Positions 1 through 14,100 of a stretch of DNA of 64,000 nucleotides are shown here, one piece after another. Made by a program: the position numbers and the translations under genes. The notes beneath the pieces are model-generated. The model worked only from the letters and a program-made list of their open reading frames with translations. It had not been told where the DNA came from and did not search any database. Position 1 is the stretch's first letter, and the number at the start of each line of letters is the position of its first letter. Source of the stretch: Triatoma infestans (lineage: Eukaryota; Arthropoda; Insecta; Hemiptera; Reduviidae); assembly GCA_011037195.1 (NCBI GenBank), contig JAAEAF010000118.1:1-64000 (forward strand), given 5' to 3'.

Positions 1-1434
1 AGAGGGGTAACTATGGCGGTGAGGGGGGTGGTGGAAATTGGACAGGGAATGGTTGGGGCGTATAAGGCGAGGGGGGTAGGTGAGGGAGTGAAAATCTGTC
101 CTGGAGTCGCCTATTATCACTAAGGTGATTCATTTAATTCTTTAGCAATTATAAGTATGTAAACTGCAGCAAGAGAGAGTCGTGTAGTGTTTCACACCAG
201 ATTTGTTTGTTATACACATACCAATTTCAAGAAAAAAATTAATTGTTTAAATAGAAGTGCTTAACATAACTTCTTTGAATTATTAGACTTGACGAAAGTA
301 CAATTACTTAATATCATACTAAAACCGATAAGATAGAACTGGAACAATAAATATAAATTGGAAACTATTAGAACTAAACAATCACTTATTGTTTTATTTC
401 TATTGCACTGAATATTAATTTCATGTTTTCATATTTATGGCATTGTGTTATTGATAACTTTTGAGACAGTCTAAATGGTTGCAATTTAAAAATATATTAA
501 GAGTATTCAACTACTCTCTTCTTTTTTCGTGGAGAATTGACATAAATACTGCCATTTAAATCCAAGATTGTGCCCCTCAAAGCGCAATCATATCAAAAAG
601 TCGGATTTGTGTGTGACAGAAAGTTAAATTAGAAGTCCAATATAATTCTACGTATCCAATGTCAAACAATATTCTAACGATGCCTAACCGTTATAAACTA
701 GTCACAAGTAAGAAAAGGAAGCTCTCATGACGGACACAGTCGCAGACATTGTCTGAGTAGCTAAATTTGAATGATCCGTATTGGGAAAAAAAACAGCCAC
801 TTCATGCTGAACTATTTTTCAATATCAGCCGCAGAAAATGTGCCTCCAACAGCACAACCACTGTCACGTCTACTCCAGTTTATTAGGGAAAGCATCAAAG
901 AAAAATTATAATGGTGTATTTATAATAAGTTTGTACTCAAGCTCATGTTAAGCTTGTTATATTGAGCCGGTTAAAAACGTTATTTAAGTCTAGATATGCG
1001 CGAATGGTGTATATGAATTGTGGAAGGTAAAATGTGAAATGGATATAACGTGATTCTCATATAACATGCTTAGATAAATTTAATTGTTTAACAACATATT
1101 TATTCATTTATTTATACTATCTTACGATCAGTTCGTTTTTTTATGATTTCTTATCAGTAATTATTCCACAGTAGTCTGCAACTGACACAATGGTCTTTCG
1201 TTTTGTTCTACACTCAAAGAACTATTATGAAATAATAAGATAGTATAGGTAATTTCCTCTGAAAAAGTAATTTAATAACATATCTCCATTTGTTTGATGT
1301 TTTAAAAGGAACAATGTGTGCAAGCCTTTTAAAAGTGAAAAACAACATGTGGTAATACCAAGGTACCGGAGAACCTAGATAGGCCTCAACAAAGCACGTA
1401 AAGAAGCAGTGTATCAACTAAATTTGCTCTGTGC
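1..1434. other. No gene recognised; AT-rich non-coding start of window
   Basis: Upstream of the first recognisable FAAH2-like exon, so probably intron of that gene. The first 90 bases are G-rich. I see no coding exon here: reading frames are short and resemble no family I know. A short motif near 176-200 (ending TTCACACCAG) recurs at about 5651, 10478 and 21806 and marks a dispersed repeat. Confidence 0.4.
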
Positions 1435-1590
1435 GATCTATGATATCACACTGTTTTGATAAAACATCCTGATGATGGGCGAACCCCGAAACCGGTCATG
1501 ACCACGAGTAGAAGCAGCCTGTCAAGGAAAATATCTCTGATGCTTTTCAGCTCTGCGGACCCAGCCATAACAACTATTAAAGTTGTACTT
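1435..1590 (+). repeat. Penelope-type terminal-repeat fragment with hammerhead-like motif
   Basis: This fragment matches the longer repeats at 22827-23330 (+), 26447-26935 (-) and 26936-27075 (+). Shared blocks include the hairpin motif at 1465-1500 and a downstream stretch ending in TCTCTGATGCTTTTCAGCTC. In the motif, CTGATGA (1469-1475) and GAAAC (1488-1492) flank a GGG/CCC hairpin, and GGTC follows. Stem I is damaged because one G after the GTC triplet is missing compared with the 26992 copy. Terminal repeats of Penelope-like retroelements are known to carry hammerhead ribozymes, which is the basis for the family assignment. No coding sequence of the element is present here. Confidence 0.55.
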
Positions 1591-1886
1591 TAGAATATTA
1601 GTTTTCATGTTCTAAAAAGGAAGCCAACTGTTTAAGTTTCCAGCTCTTTAATTTTCTCATCAAATTAATCTGATGTCTTCTGTATCTTAATTGGTATATA
1701 AACACAACTCTATTGTAACGATTTAATTTTCTACAGTAAACATTGATATGTATTAAAAATAATTAATTACTTTAAATAATATGTAGCCGTATTTTTCTGC
1801 ATTTATCACCATTGATTTCAAAAATTTGTTTTTATTTTATTATTTCCTATTGCTGTTTTTTGTTTTATATTTGTGCAATGTGGCAG

Positions 1887-2104
1887 GAATGAGTCACAAT
1901 GCTGGCAGGACTATACCTGAACAGAGAATCGCTAAAAAAGATGCAGAAGCTGTGGCTAATCTTAGGTCAGCTGGAGCCATTCCAATTGCCGTCTCAAATA
2001 CTCCAGAACTGTGCTATTTCTGGGAAACTTACAACCGCAAAACTGGATTAACAAAAAATCCCTACGATGTGCAGCGGACAGCAGGAGGCTCGTCTGGTGG
2101 TGAG
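1887..2104 (+). CDS. FAAH2: FAAH2-like copy 1, exon A (amidase signature)
   Basis: The acceptor is TGGCAG/GA, and the first two bases complete a glycine codon started upstream. The exon encodes [13 protein letters not shown] through GGSSGGE in 72 full codons and ends at GAG/GTCTGA. It carries the conserved NTPELC stretch and both serines of the GGSSGG loop, codons 2090-2095. A methionine-initiated reading frame opens further upstream at 1826, but that part is intron: homology starts exactly at the splice acceptor and the corresponding exon of copy 2 also starts there. Confidence 0.88.
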
Positions 2105-5100
2105 GTCTGAAAACAGTAGTTTATCCGAATGATATTTATTTATCGATTTTTTTTTTTTTTTTTGGCAATAGAATTGCCAACTTTTTGGAGAGGGATTTTT
2201 TTTTAAACAAATAAATTTTAAAATATATTATATTCCCATTATGCAAGGAAGTCGCAGATAATAAAATTGCCTTACACAAGAAAGATGTAGATTTCTCGGA
2301 CTGAGGGGGATAAGTTGTAAATTGAATAATCAGCCTAACTTTGCACAAGTAATATTTTCATTCAGTAATTAGATAGATGTTGACGCGCCTTAAATTAAAA
2401 TAATAATAATTAGCAGTACGATATATTTGTAACATTGAGTTTCAACACAGCCAGTTCATAGAGTACATAGAGTGACCACTGTTTTTGTTCTAGTGTGCCC
2501 TACTTGGCGCTGGTGCATCGGTTATCGGTCTTGGATCAGATGTTGTCGGCTCTGGACGACTTCCAGCACATTTCTGCGGCGTATTTGGACATAAACCCTC
2601 TTCCCGTAAATACCACTTTATTTGATATTTGTTTCAACATTCTACTTAACGAAAGATATTTTGATTTTTAAACTATTTACTTTTATGATTTCCACGTCTT
2701 AAGTTTAAAATACGATCTATCAAAAAATCAGCCTTCCTGGTGAAATGGCGGAACTTCAAAACTGAAAATCTGCTGTAAAACACTCACACGACTGCTGCAA
2801 TTCACATAGTTTGTTACGGAAATTACCCATTTAAACATTTCACATACCTATAACTGAAAATAAGCATGTGTACATCCAAAGCCGCATTTCCGGGAAACCG
2901 ATTTGCTTCAAACTAGGAAATTTTGGCAGGAAATTCTTATTAATATTATCTATGACACATGAGCTTAAAAGCTTAAAATCACCTCTCTCCTTTTCACTCA
3001 TGCCTTTTTCGGGAAAGACGTTTCAAATAAAAGTTTTAGCTCTTCTTATGTTTAGTTGATATGTTAAGTTTAAAGAAAATAGTTTTCAAGAAAATCGCAA
3101 AATCTAGATCGAAAAATCTATTCAATAATTTTGACCAATTCCTTCCTTTGATAGTAGCTAATGGGAATAACAAGTTTCAGCATCGTATGCTTTTAGACTT
3201 GCTGGCCACACACACACTATACAGACCGATTTCTAAAAACAGTTTTTCTGACTCAGGAGACTTCAAAACATGTATTTCAGGAGATATACATTTGTATTTT
3301 AGGCGCAACTGAAAATGAAATAGACAGACTTGCTGAGAATGCAGCAGTAAATGACACACTAAGTGAGGTCTAGAAGTATATGTGATGTCGCTACTCATAT
3401 CAAGAAAAAGGTATTGGTAGAGTGGCAGAACAGTTCTAGTAGTACAGTAAAAAGTTCTTTTTAAAAACAAGTGAAGATAGGCCATGGTTTGCTAAACGTC
3501 TTATTGTCAAGTTTACATGTGAAACCATAAGTGTAAATTAAGATCGAACCATGGTTTGTGCAGATATTATTTAAATAAGATAGGAGTGTTTCCTCATCCT
3601 CAGTCTGCATGCATTGCGAGGTGGTGGAAACTTGGAATGCCGTTCCCAACGTATAAAGAAGCGAGAGAGAAATTATTTGAGAATTTATCAAATATAATAA
3701 GGTAACTTTTTTGAGTAAAATGTAAAATGTAGTTGAAGTTACATTTTATATTGCATTGGTTGCATAGCGAGTGCTAATGCTATTAAATAAATAAATACAA
3801 AAACCTATGCAGGCACTAAAAACGTTTTTTCGTAGTTAGTGGACCTCAAAATATATCCGGCGGAATCCGAAAATTTTAAACGATTGCGATATTTCCACCT
3901 AAAAGAGCAAGCAGGAGAAAGTAAACAGCACATGTTGACATGAGACCAGTGTAAGTCGCAGATCTAGAGGGCAAGGTCGCAGCTCATATTAGCCGCTTGT
4001 AGCTATTTCGTCAAGGTGAACCACATTTCCTCATGATGACGTATTAGCTTCACTATAAACAAATTTTCTAAACAACTTCCTTAAGAGCTTCTTTACTGCT
4101 GTGTAATAATAAGTCATGTCTTTGTTTAATATTTTTAGTAATTATCATTTTTGAAAATCAGATACGAGAAAACAGGTGAGATGGAAGAAGAATTGATGTT
4201 TTAGAAACTGATTGATTCCAAATAAAAATCAAATTTGCTTATTATTATGATATTTCAAATAAAAAGTAATTTCAGTGAAGTTAAATCTGTTCAGGAATGA
4301 GATGAATGGTCAAGAGAGTAAGAAATCCTCGGCTGAAGGTCTTTGCAATGATTTCAAGTTTTAGTCAACTACCTTGGCATTATTTTATTATTGTTTATTA
4401 AAAAAAAATATATAGTATAAATAAAAATATATATAACATATTTATAATCCTACTTAATTTTTTAATTTTTACTGTCTCTTATTCCTAGTAAGAGGAAGTA
4501 TTGTAATCGTGTCAAATTTTCGATATCGACGTTTCACCGGAAATATCCGCTTTGAGGTCCCCTGAGTCCCAAAAAGTGGTTTTTAGAAAATGGTGTGTAT
4601 ATATGTGTGTGGTGTGTGTGTGTGTGTGTATGTATGTAAATAGCATAGCTCAAAAACGAAAAACCGTAGAAAGTTCAAACTTGATATCCCATTTAGGTAT
4701 CACCATGAGATCTGACAGTATTACCTCTCAAAATTCCTCAACTGGAAGTACCACTTTACTAGTTTTTTTTTTTTTTTTTTTTTCATTTTAGTGATTTTTT
4801 TCTCAAAATGCTCCAACGATTTATTTTCAAACTTGAATTGCAATTTCGTTGAAAATCCAACTACACATACACAGGAGCTACAACTTTTATTTGAAAACAT
4901 TTCTCCGGAAAAATTCATAGAGTAGAAAGAGAGCAATTTACTTTTGGGGGGATGGTTGGGGTTACGGCTTCCTCTAAAGTGTTGTTTCAGTTTATTAGAC
5001 AATTCTGTCATCTAAATAGAATTAAATATGTTGTTGAAATTCTATGTTTGAAAAAATCGGATGACCGGAAGTGCGTTTACTTTATCACTTTACTAAATGA

Positions 5101-8100
5101 TTTTTTTACTTTTCCGCGTTTTTCTCAAAAATGGCTCCGACGATTTTTTTGAAACTTCTTATATAACCTACACATACAAAGAAGTACATCTTTTATTTAA
5201 AACATTTCCCTAGGAAAATTCATTTAAGGGCACTTTTAGAGGAGGGATGGGGTTATGTTTTTTTCTCTAAAGTGCTACCATAATTGATTATACAATTCTA
5301 TCATTCAAAATTAATTAGAAATAAATAGATGGTCAGAATTCCTCGTTTCAAGAAAATTAGTAAACCGGAAGTGCGCTTTTACTGAACAGTTTTTTCAGTT
5401 TTCGACGAAGTTCATTAAATTTGGTACGCTAACTATAAAATTTGTCGAAAGTGTGGGTGGTCCGCAATGCTGAATAACATTGGTATATTAATTTTGTTCC
5501 TGAACGGTTTCGGATTTTCATTCATCGTCAGAACTTGGTGAATTTGCTCGGACGATGAATGAAAATTCGAAATCAGTATGCAAACTACGACGGATAAAAT
5601 ACCAGATATAAGATTTGTCAATTATAATTTTGTGAACCGGAGTAAGAGAAAGTTGTGTGAGTGTACCACACCAGATTTTTATAATTAAATAGCACAATTT
5701 TCAGATATCATCAGTAATGAAGGACACATGCCAATCAGTTCAGACGAAGAATGGCATGACTTCCTGGTGGTCGCTCCTCTCAGTACTCATGCTGTTGACC
5801 TGCCAATCATGTTGACCGCTGCTGCCCCACACATCTCGAAAGTTCTCAATTTGGATGAACCAGTAATATTTTTGTAGTATATTACAATTAATGTAGTTTT
5901 GTCATAATTTTGGCTGTTTGAGGCCGCTATAGAACCAGACAAGATTTTGCACAACGGTGTTAACGAAAATTTTGAATGTAATGACTTTTTTTTTGGAAGT
6001 ATTTTTTAGAAGTCAATTGTAACGGTTTTCTTTGCGGCAAGTTCGGAATAGCAACTGTAACTTGAAATATATTTCAACGAATAAATATTCATAAAATATT
6101 ATAAAACTGATGTTAAGGTTCGGTCAGAGAATTAAAAAAACTTCAAATTCTCTTGTTTCACCAAATTTATTGCCCCCAGGTGAGCATGCTACGCCGGAAA
6201 ATACCAGATTGACAAGATTGCTGCGGAGGTTTAAACGGTATGAAGTCATAATCCTTAATAAAAATCGAAAGCTATTTTCTCTAAGTTCTTATTGTATGAG
6301 GATATATCATCATCAAATGAGCTGACCTTATGTTTGAGACATCAAGTTGGATCGCACAGGGCCCAAGTTTCATAGCAACAATAAAATGAAAACAAACGTG
6401 CAAATATGATTCAAATTTCAAGACAACGAATTTTACTGTTGACATAAAAACAAACTTGCAGAGAGTTATAATATATTTGGGACTAAAAATCGATCAGTTG
6501 CGACACCACATTAAAACTATAATCATTTCTCTCTATTCATATTGCTAAAATCATTGCATTAATCATTATTGTGAAAATAATTATTAATACAAATATGACT
6601 ATTCATCCCAAATTAAAAATTAAGTTAAAATAAAGTCCCCCCTTGAGCCTGGGAATCTAAGACTAACATAGGCTTTGTCGCGTATGCCTTTAGCCGACCC
6701 TCCTGAATGGACTTGCTGGAAGATTAGCGGAAGAGTGAGATTGGTGATTTTTGGCGAGGAAGAAATGGGCTCCAGAAATCCTTAAAGGAGCACGGGCATA
6801 ATTACGGGGAAGTTGGCACTTATATTGAGGTAGATGAATTTCATTGTTTATTGCCCAGTGTCTAGCCATTTCTTCGGATCGATCTGGTGGGACCACAAAG
6901 ATTTAACAGTCATTGTATTCAAAAATCTGACGAGTATCGTTCGTTGATTGATATAATCGCTGATGATTCGAAGTCAGATTTAGTTGTCGCTTTGCTAAAA
7001 GGAAGTGACCTGGTTTCTCAAGATAGGCAAGGAATGACATCTCTACGATTACTGTTGTTAGAAAGATTTCTATTGTTGGTTTATCCAGTTGAACGATGCA
7101 CAGACAGTGGTAATTAACATAGAACTTATGAACGATTTATAGTTCTCTCAGAGACTCTCTTACCTTTGGTGCGAGCAGCATTGATAAAGATTAAAAGTGT
7201 GGGTGGACCCGGAATGCTGAATAACATCTGGTATTTTATCCGTCATAGCCTGCATATTGATTTTGTTCCTGATCGGTTTCGAATTTTCATCCATCATCAG
7301 AGCAAATTCACCAAACTCGTGTAGACAGTTCACTTGAACATAATGTTTCTGTCAAACTCACACTTTTGTTAACTTGAGAAACATTACGTTGAGGTAAACT
7401 CTCTACCGCGGACTTGGTGAATTTACTCTGACGATGGATGAAAATCCGAAACCGGGTTAGGAACAAAATTAATATGCATGCTACGACGGGAAATACCAGA
7501 TTGATAAGATTGCTGCGGAGGTTTAAACGGTATGAAGTCATAACCTTAATAAAAATCGAAAGCTATAGATGGTAGCACACCGTAGTTGCTAATATTAGAA
7601 CAACGAAGGTGATTATAAAGGAGCCTAGGAATAACTAAACTGAATTAATTTTTCCAATCACTATATTTCGTTGGTGCCGTTTTATAGTCAAGTCAAAATG
7701 AAGTTAAAGTTATAAATTAGCGGCTTATTAAAAAACAAAGTAATATTTAGTCTACAACCAAGCACAAACATCACAACGCAGGACATGACCTTGATCTCAT
7801 AAGACGAAATTCTACATTATGTCAATTGATAAAGTGTCTTGAAAATTACAGTCTGATATTAGAGATTATTTAATATAATATAAAAAATATATAAAGATTA
7901 TTTGCTATTCACACATTACATCTTCAGATTACCAACAACTTCACATTTCTTATAAAAACACCATTACAGACACGACAAAAAAAATGTATAAAATTTTCGA
8001 AACTTTCGCATTTAAACATAAGTTTTGTTTCCAGAAATTCATCAACTTATGCACACATTTGATTATTTACTGTTAACATTAATTTCAGGTGGATCTTACT

Positions 8101-11100
8101 AAAATAAAGGTGTTTTATTTGGAAGAACAGAAAACTCTGCTTACATCAAAGATACATTCGGATATAAAAGAGGCCGTCAGGAAATCAGCTTTTCATTTCA
8201 AACAATATGGAGTCCAGCCTGAAAAGGTAAATAATTTATTAAATTATATAATATTGTAGATATCTTGGTCAATATGTATAAGGTGACATAAACGTTTAAA
8301 TTTGAAACTTGTTTGATTTTTTTTTATAAAGCAATGTTAATATAATGAAATGATGTGGAACATTACGAACTATTCGTCTCTTCTCCATAACTAAAAGCCC
8401 TCAGTCAAGTGGCTCACACGACTTTCTCATATTGCAGTTATTACAATTATAATGACACTTTCTCATTGAACTTCCATAAATAGCTCTAAAATAAATATAG
8501 AGGTGATGGGTGAACATTTATCTATCCAGTGCAGGTAAAAGTTGAATGTTATACTGAAGTCTAGAAGTGAGCGCCAATAACATTCAATATGCTTCCGTAA
8601 CATTTAAAATTCTACGTAACACAATTTGTCAAAACCACATAAAATCAATTTCTGAAAAAATGCCCAACTAAACGTGATCCGTTTATATCTGCGAGAAAGT
8701 TTGAAGAAAATTGAAGCCGTTTCAGACAAAATACTAAATAGTCGTCTGTTCAGTCATTTTTCCCAGCATTTTATCACTTTTTACATATATATATACATTT
8801 ACATTTATATATATATAAAATTATTATTATTATTAAATCAGAATTTATTTTTTCAGGCGTATATAAATAAATTTGACAATTCATTAGAAGCTTTGTGTAC
8901 AATAATAATGCGAATGAAAGCTCCCAATAATGTATTTCAGAGATCTGAAGACCCACAGGTAAATTTACAATTTTTTAATAATTGTTTAAAAATAATTGTA
9001 AATAAATCAAATATGTAATTTTTATATGCATGTAATCTGTTTTAGGACTTCAGTTTTTTGGATGTATTCCGAGAAGTAATTCTTGATACACTCGGTTGTT
9101 CCAAATTCCATACGTACACTGTGTTTTACGGATTTACAAAAAAAATGAGTGAACTGTTGCCAAAAACATATGAAAAAAATATGAGAGGATTAAAAGAGGA
9201 ATTAACAAAATATTTTGAGGTTTGTCTTCTAATATTATTGAACCGAGATAAAAGGAGTGCTTAGTTTGTAATAAATCCACTAGATGTCAGCAAGAGTTAG
9301 TTTTTGTAGTTTGTATATTTGTTGATAGGTTGTAGTTGTAGGAATAGTATGTAGGTTGATTTAATATTATCAATGATCTATTCTTTTTTTTTTTACTTTC
9401 TTTTAATGCTAAAGAGATTTTTTTTACAATCGGGTCAAATTCCAAATCTGATTTTTCACCAAAACGGTTTATTTTGAAATCCCCAGAGGTATGACTTGGC
9501 AAACTAAATATAGGCCTATCATTTCTATAACTTTTTTCTAAGTAAATGGATTTTCGGCTCATTCTGGGTGAGCGCCCCACCACCAGGTTTCGGCTCTTAA
9601 TTACTATTTAGCATGTCATACCGTTCTACCAAATATATATAATTCAGAGGGAATTTAATTTGTTTAATAAATACAACCTGAAGAAAATGGTTATCTCGAT
9701 AGAATGTTTTTTTTTTCCTTCAATGTTATGTAATTTTCTCGAAACAGATCTTCCTTAAACTTAGTACATTTTTATTTATTTAAAAATGTCAATTTGATTT
9801 GATATATTTTTCCTGAAAATGCTTATGTGGAGTTCTAGGGACTTAGAAGAGTAGGCTTCATATCATTTAAGTTCATGGCTCTATCTGTTGAAGGGCAGCG
9901 GAACTATACATTTAGTAAACATTTCGAATTTGAAGAAAATTTGTTTACAAAAACAGGAAAATTCGGTAAGAAAAAGCCGTTTGAATGTTTCAAACCAATT
10001 TTGTTTACTTTTGACTGCCGTAAGAAGATTGTGATCATGTTAGAGTTTCGAAAGTAATATTTCAGCAGATTATTTTATGGTTGACGAAAATGTGTTGTTG
10101 GATGTTGTCTCTCTCTCACGGTGATTATTTCTTTTTTGAAACAGATGACTAACAAAAAAAAATTGTAGGAAGCCCGAACTTAATGTTCTGTATAAGTAAT
10201 ATCAAGGAATAAGTTCAAGTGTTAAGGAGTTAATTGATTTTTTTTTTCAAATTTTGTGATTTTCCACAAAAAGACAGCCATGATTTTCTTTACACTTCAA
10301 GTACTCATACTTCTAGAAACCTTGCTTTATATGAACATTTTTCCTAGGGATCCTTAAGCTCGCCTGTTTTTGACAGTTCAATATAATGCATGGTTCCAGC
10401 AAGAATATCGAGGAATTAACTAAGTAGTAAAAACTCAAGGTTAAAGAATTTGTTAATTAGACGTTGAGTATAGCAGTAAGAGAAGTGCTATGGGTGTACC
10501 ACACCAAAAATGTCTCAGTATAGGTATAATTATGAATTGTGCAATACATAAGAGGTCATTAATGTACTATTTCTTTTTTCACCAGGAACTTTTAGAAACA
10601 AACGGAGTGCTGATAATGCCAGTATTTTTTGATACCGCACACAAACATTACAGAATGTATTATAAATTTACGAATATTATTTATATGTCAGTAGCGAACC
10701 TGGTGGGAATGCCTGCCACTGTGTGTCCGGCCGGTCTGACTGAGACAGGCATGCCCTTTGGCATTCAGGTATGTCATTTATTCCATTAATAAATTGTAAT
10801 TTATAAATTCTTGTGGTTAGTGATCGAATGAGTTGGATGAGATTTATCTACCCAATTATGGAATTCTCCCGTCGAACTGTGTTTTTATTGGTGTGTTTAT
10901 TAATATTGTTACTATTTAATTTAATAGCTTGATATGCATTTATATCAGATTATTAGTTTTTTCGAGCACATCAACTACGGCGGTTATTAGTGCATTGCTA
11001 GTTATATAAATGACTAACGGTTGTAAGATTTTAAAAAATCGTTGATTCTAATTTCTTCATCCCAATTAGGAGTGTAAAAATGCGAGTAAATGTTCAAAAG

Positions 11101-14100
11101 TGGACTTAATTTAGCTGAGTGAGAGTCGGTGGCGTCGCCTGGCTATTCAGGAGGTGTGCTGTTAATGAGAATGTAGTAAATAAATATATATTATTTGAAA
11201 TAAATAAATAATTTTATAATGACAATTACATTATAATCCATTACAATTGTTTTATTATTATTATGTTTTACGCTTAACGATACACCCACATATAGATAAA
11301 TAGATAGATAGTTAAATGTGCTTATTTACTCAAATATATAACAGTATTATATGTTAAATACAAAAAAACACTCATTAGGCAATGAAAATACGTCTGCCAG
11401 GAGTTGTCCTTCGATTTAATTTTTAAATTTTTATTTAACAACTAGCTAAACCCAGTCTGATTTTAATTATTAGGGAAGTTAATAGAAGTACGATAGTTCA
11501 CATAGATTCAGCTAGAAAACACATCGTTCAATTTAATATCCTACTTTGCCTAGCTGTGAACTGAAAGGAAAGAAAGAAAAAATGTTTTTAACTGAAAGTC
11601 TTTTTTTTTTATTGTAAAGCTAGTGAATGGACTACATTTTTTGTTTGTCCCTTTTCTGCATAAACATAAAGATCAGATGCTTTACCGACTCTGGAGCATG
11701 CGACATTAGGGAGAAGCCCATGAGAGAATTCTAAATCAAACCACACACTTGCAAAGATTGTCCTTGCGCTTTATTGATAGTCATAACGAACGCAAGGCCT
11801 ATTGAAAATTGAAGTCATATCTGTCGCAATGAGTGGTATTCGTGGAAGTAGTACGTCTTCACCTTTATGAGTCCAATGAGAATTGTTGCTTCAGTTAGAT
11901 TATTCATCAATTTTTTAACTAATAATCGTATATTTTTTAACTAATTATGGCTGATTGATGTTTCGGAGTAATATAATTGGCACTCCAATTTTCAAATTTA
12001 GAATGTGTGGCGGTAATCCGGGTAAATTAAGAAATTCCTTTGGAAAATTCACTACTTCACTTTGGTCCACCACGGAGTGAATGGATTTGTATGCCACTGT
12101 TTCACCTGCGATTCTGTTTAGAATGATGTTGTTCATATCGAGTAAGTCGACATTTTTAGCTGCTAGAATGGCTCTTCTGCTTAAGCATGCCTGATTTTGA
12201 TAATTTGTTTCGATACTTTGTAATAACTTGTCTATTAATTCTTCTTTTGAATGTACAATGTTGCAGAAATTAGATGGGAAGGTGATTTTTCCTGATGCTG
12301 AGTTTCTAGATGCAGGACCGTTACCGACGTAGAGTAATTGTCTTGAAAATGTGGCAGCTGTTCGATCGTTTTGAAGTTGAACTCTCATATTCGTTGTTAA
12401 ATGATTTTTTTTTTACTGTGCTCCAAAGAGTTGAATATTTCAAGCAGGCATGCAATTCATCAGCCGGTATTGAGCGAGGTTATTCCTGGAAGCGTTTGCC
12501 CGAAGTTACCGGATATTTACACCAATGCTCCGCCAAATGGAGCCTGATTATTTCGCAAGACTTTCAATGTAAGGTCTAATGCTTCCAATGACTTCTTGTG
12601 AGCCACTCATTCCATACAATGATTTTGCACGCCCGAAGAACCGTTTCCGTGGGAACTTCGGAATAGAGGTACTTACAAGGAGTTGAGAAAGAGGTTCGGA
12701 GAGCGCGCCACCATCGCAACGCGTCTGCGTCTGCCTATTTCTGCCAAACTCGCGAACCGCTCGGAATTTCCCGTATTCGTGGGAACTTCGGAATAAAAAG
12801 TATATATAAACACTCTTATATAGAAATGCAACGTTGTGTAAAAATTTCAAGTCAATCCATCGACTATTTTCCGAGTTTTGCGTCCACAAACATACGGATG
12901 CTGAATTTTTATATATATAGATAAAATGAAAATCAGAAAAAAAAACTGAAATACAATAAACTCATTTGCAATTAAATTATGAGAAAGAAATATACACATC
13001 TTAATTAAAGTTAAATTTAGAAACTAAAAACTGTCTGTATATACCAATCCTTACCGTTTAACCACATGATAACTTGTTCATTCAAAACATTTTGTCCCAA
13101 ATATTTTTTTCTAAAACCACTCATAAATAGGTCAGTTACCTATTGTATGCAACATGTTTCATCTTCATTTAAATTACACATTGAACAGATAGACTCGATA
13201 TCAATTATCCATGATTTACAATTTAAATTAAATAATTCGCATATTACTTTTTTTTCTTTTTTTTTTTTTGAGGCAGCAACCAGTAAGGGTCATAAGAGCC
13301 TCGAAATAGAGTTAGAAAAGACTATAATAGCATTGATTTAACCTATAGTTTAGAATATAATCCCGAAGCTCTTAAAAATTCAAAAATTTTTGATAGGTAT
13401 GGAGAATTCTCATGCAAGAGTTCATATAGGTTGGGGGGTAAGCCAAGAGATGACAATGAGTGTTCGTATGCACGACAGTCTACAAATATATGCTGCACAG
13501 TCAGAGTAACTCCACAGCACTGACAAATAGGAGGATCTTCTCGTGACATAAGGTGTCCATGTGTCAAACGAGTGTGGCCAGTAAGAAGTCTAGTAAGAAT
13601 GACCTCTTCTCTTCTAGTAGAGCGTACAGAGGAACTCCATTGTTTTACTGTATGTTTTATAAGACGAAGTTTGTTCTCTACAGTGCTGTCCCATATTCGC
13701 TGCCATTTCTCCCATACTTTATCTTTTAAATAGGATACATAATCGTAGACAGGCACTTCATTATATTGTGATCCTTCAGAGACCGCGCGCTTTGCCGCCT
13801 GGTCAACCAACTCATTGCCCGGTATACCGCAGTGGCCCGGAATCCACAAGAAAAGGACTGCTATCTTAAACCTGTTCAAGGATTTAATAGAGAAATGGAT
13901 GTTTTGGATAATTGGATTTTCTGAATACATTTTTCTTATAGCCAATAGAGCGGAGAGAGAGTCAGAACAAATGACAATTTTGCTTTTAGTAGTTACTACA
14001 ATATTCAGGCATTTACTAATTGCAAGTACCTCTGCAGTGTACGAACTGCAGATTGAGTCGAGAGAGAACTTGTGTTCACGATCGTCACACACAACCGCAG

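Noticed and set aside
1826..2110. ORF starting MFLFYYFLLLFFVLYL as a secreted or membrane protein with an amidase domain
   Set aside because: The hydrophobic N-terminal part is intron sequence with a polypyrimidine tract; homology and the second gene copy both begin at the AG/GA acceptor at 1887.
4552..4791. ORF with Cys/Val-rich stretch
   Set aside because: Produced by a TG microsatellite and a T run.
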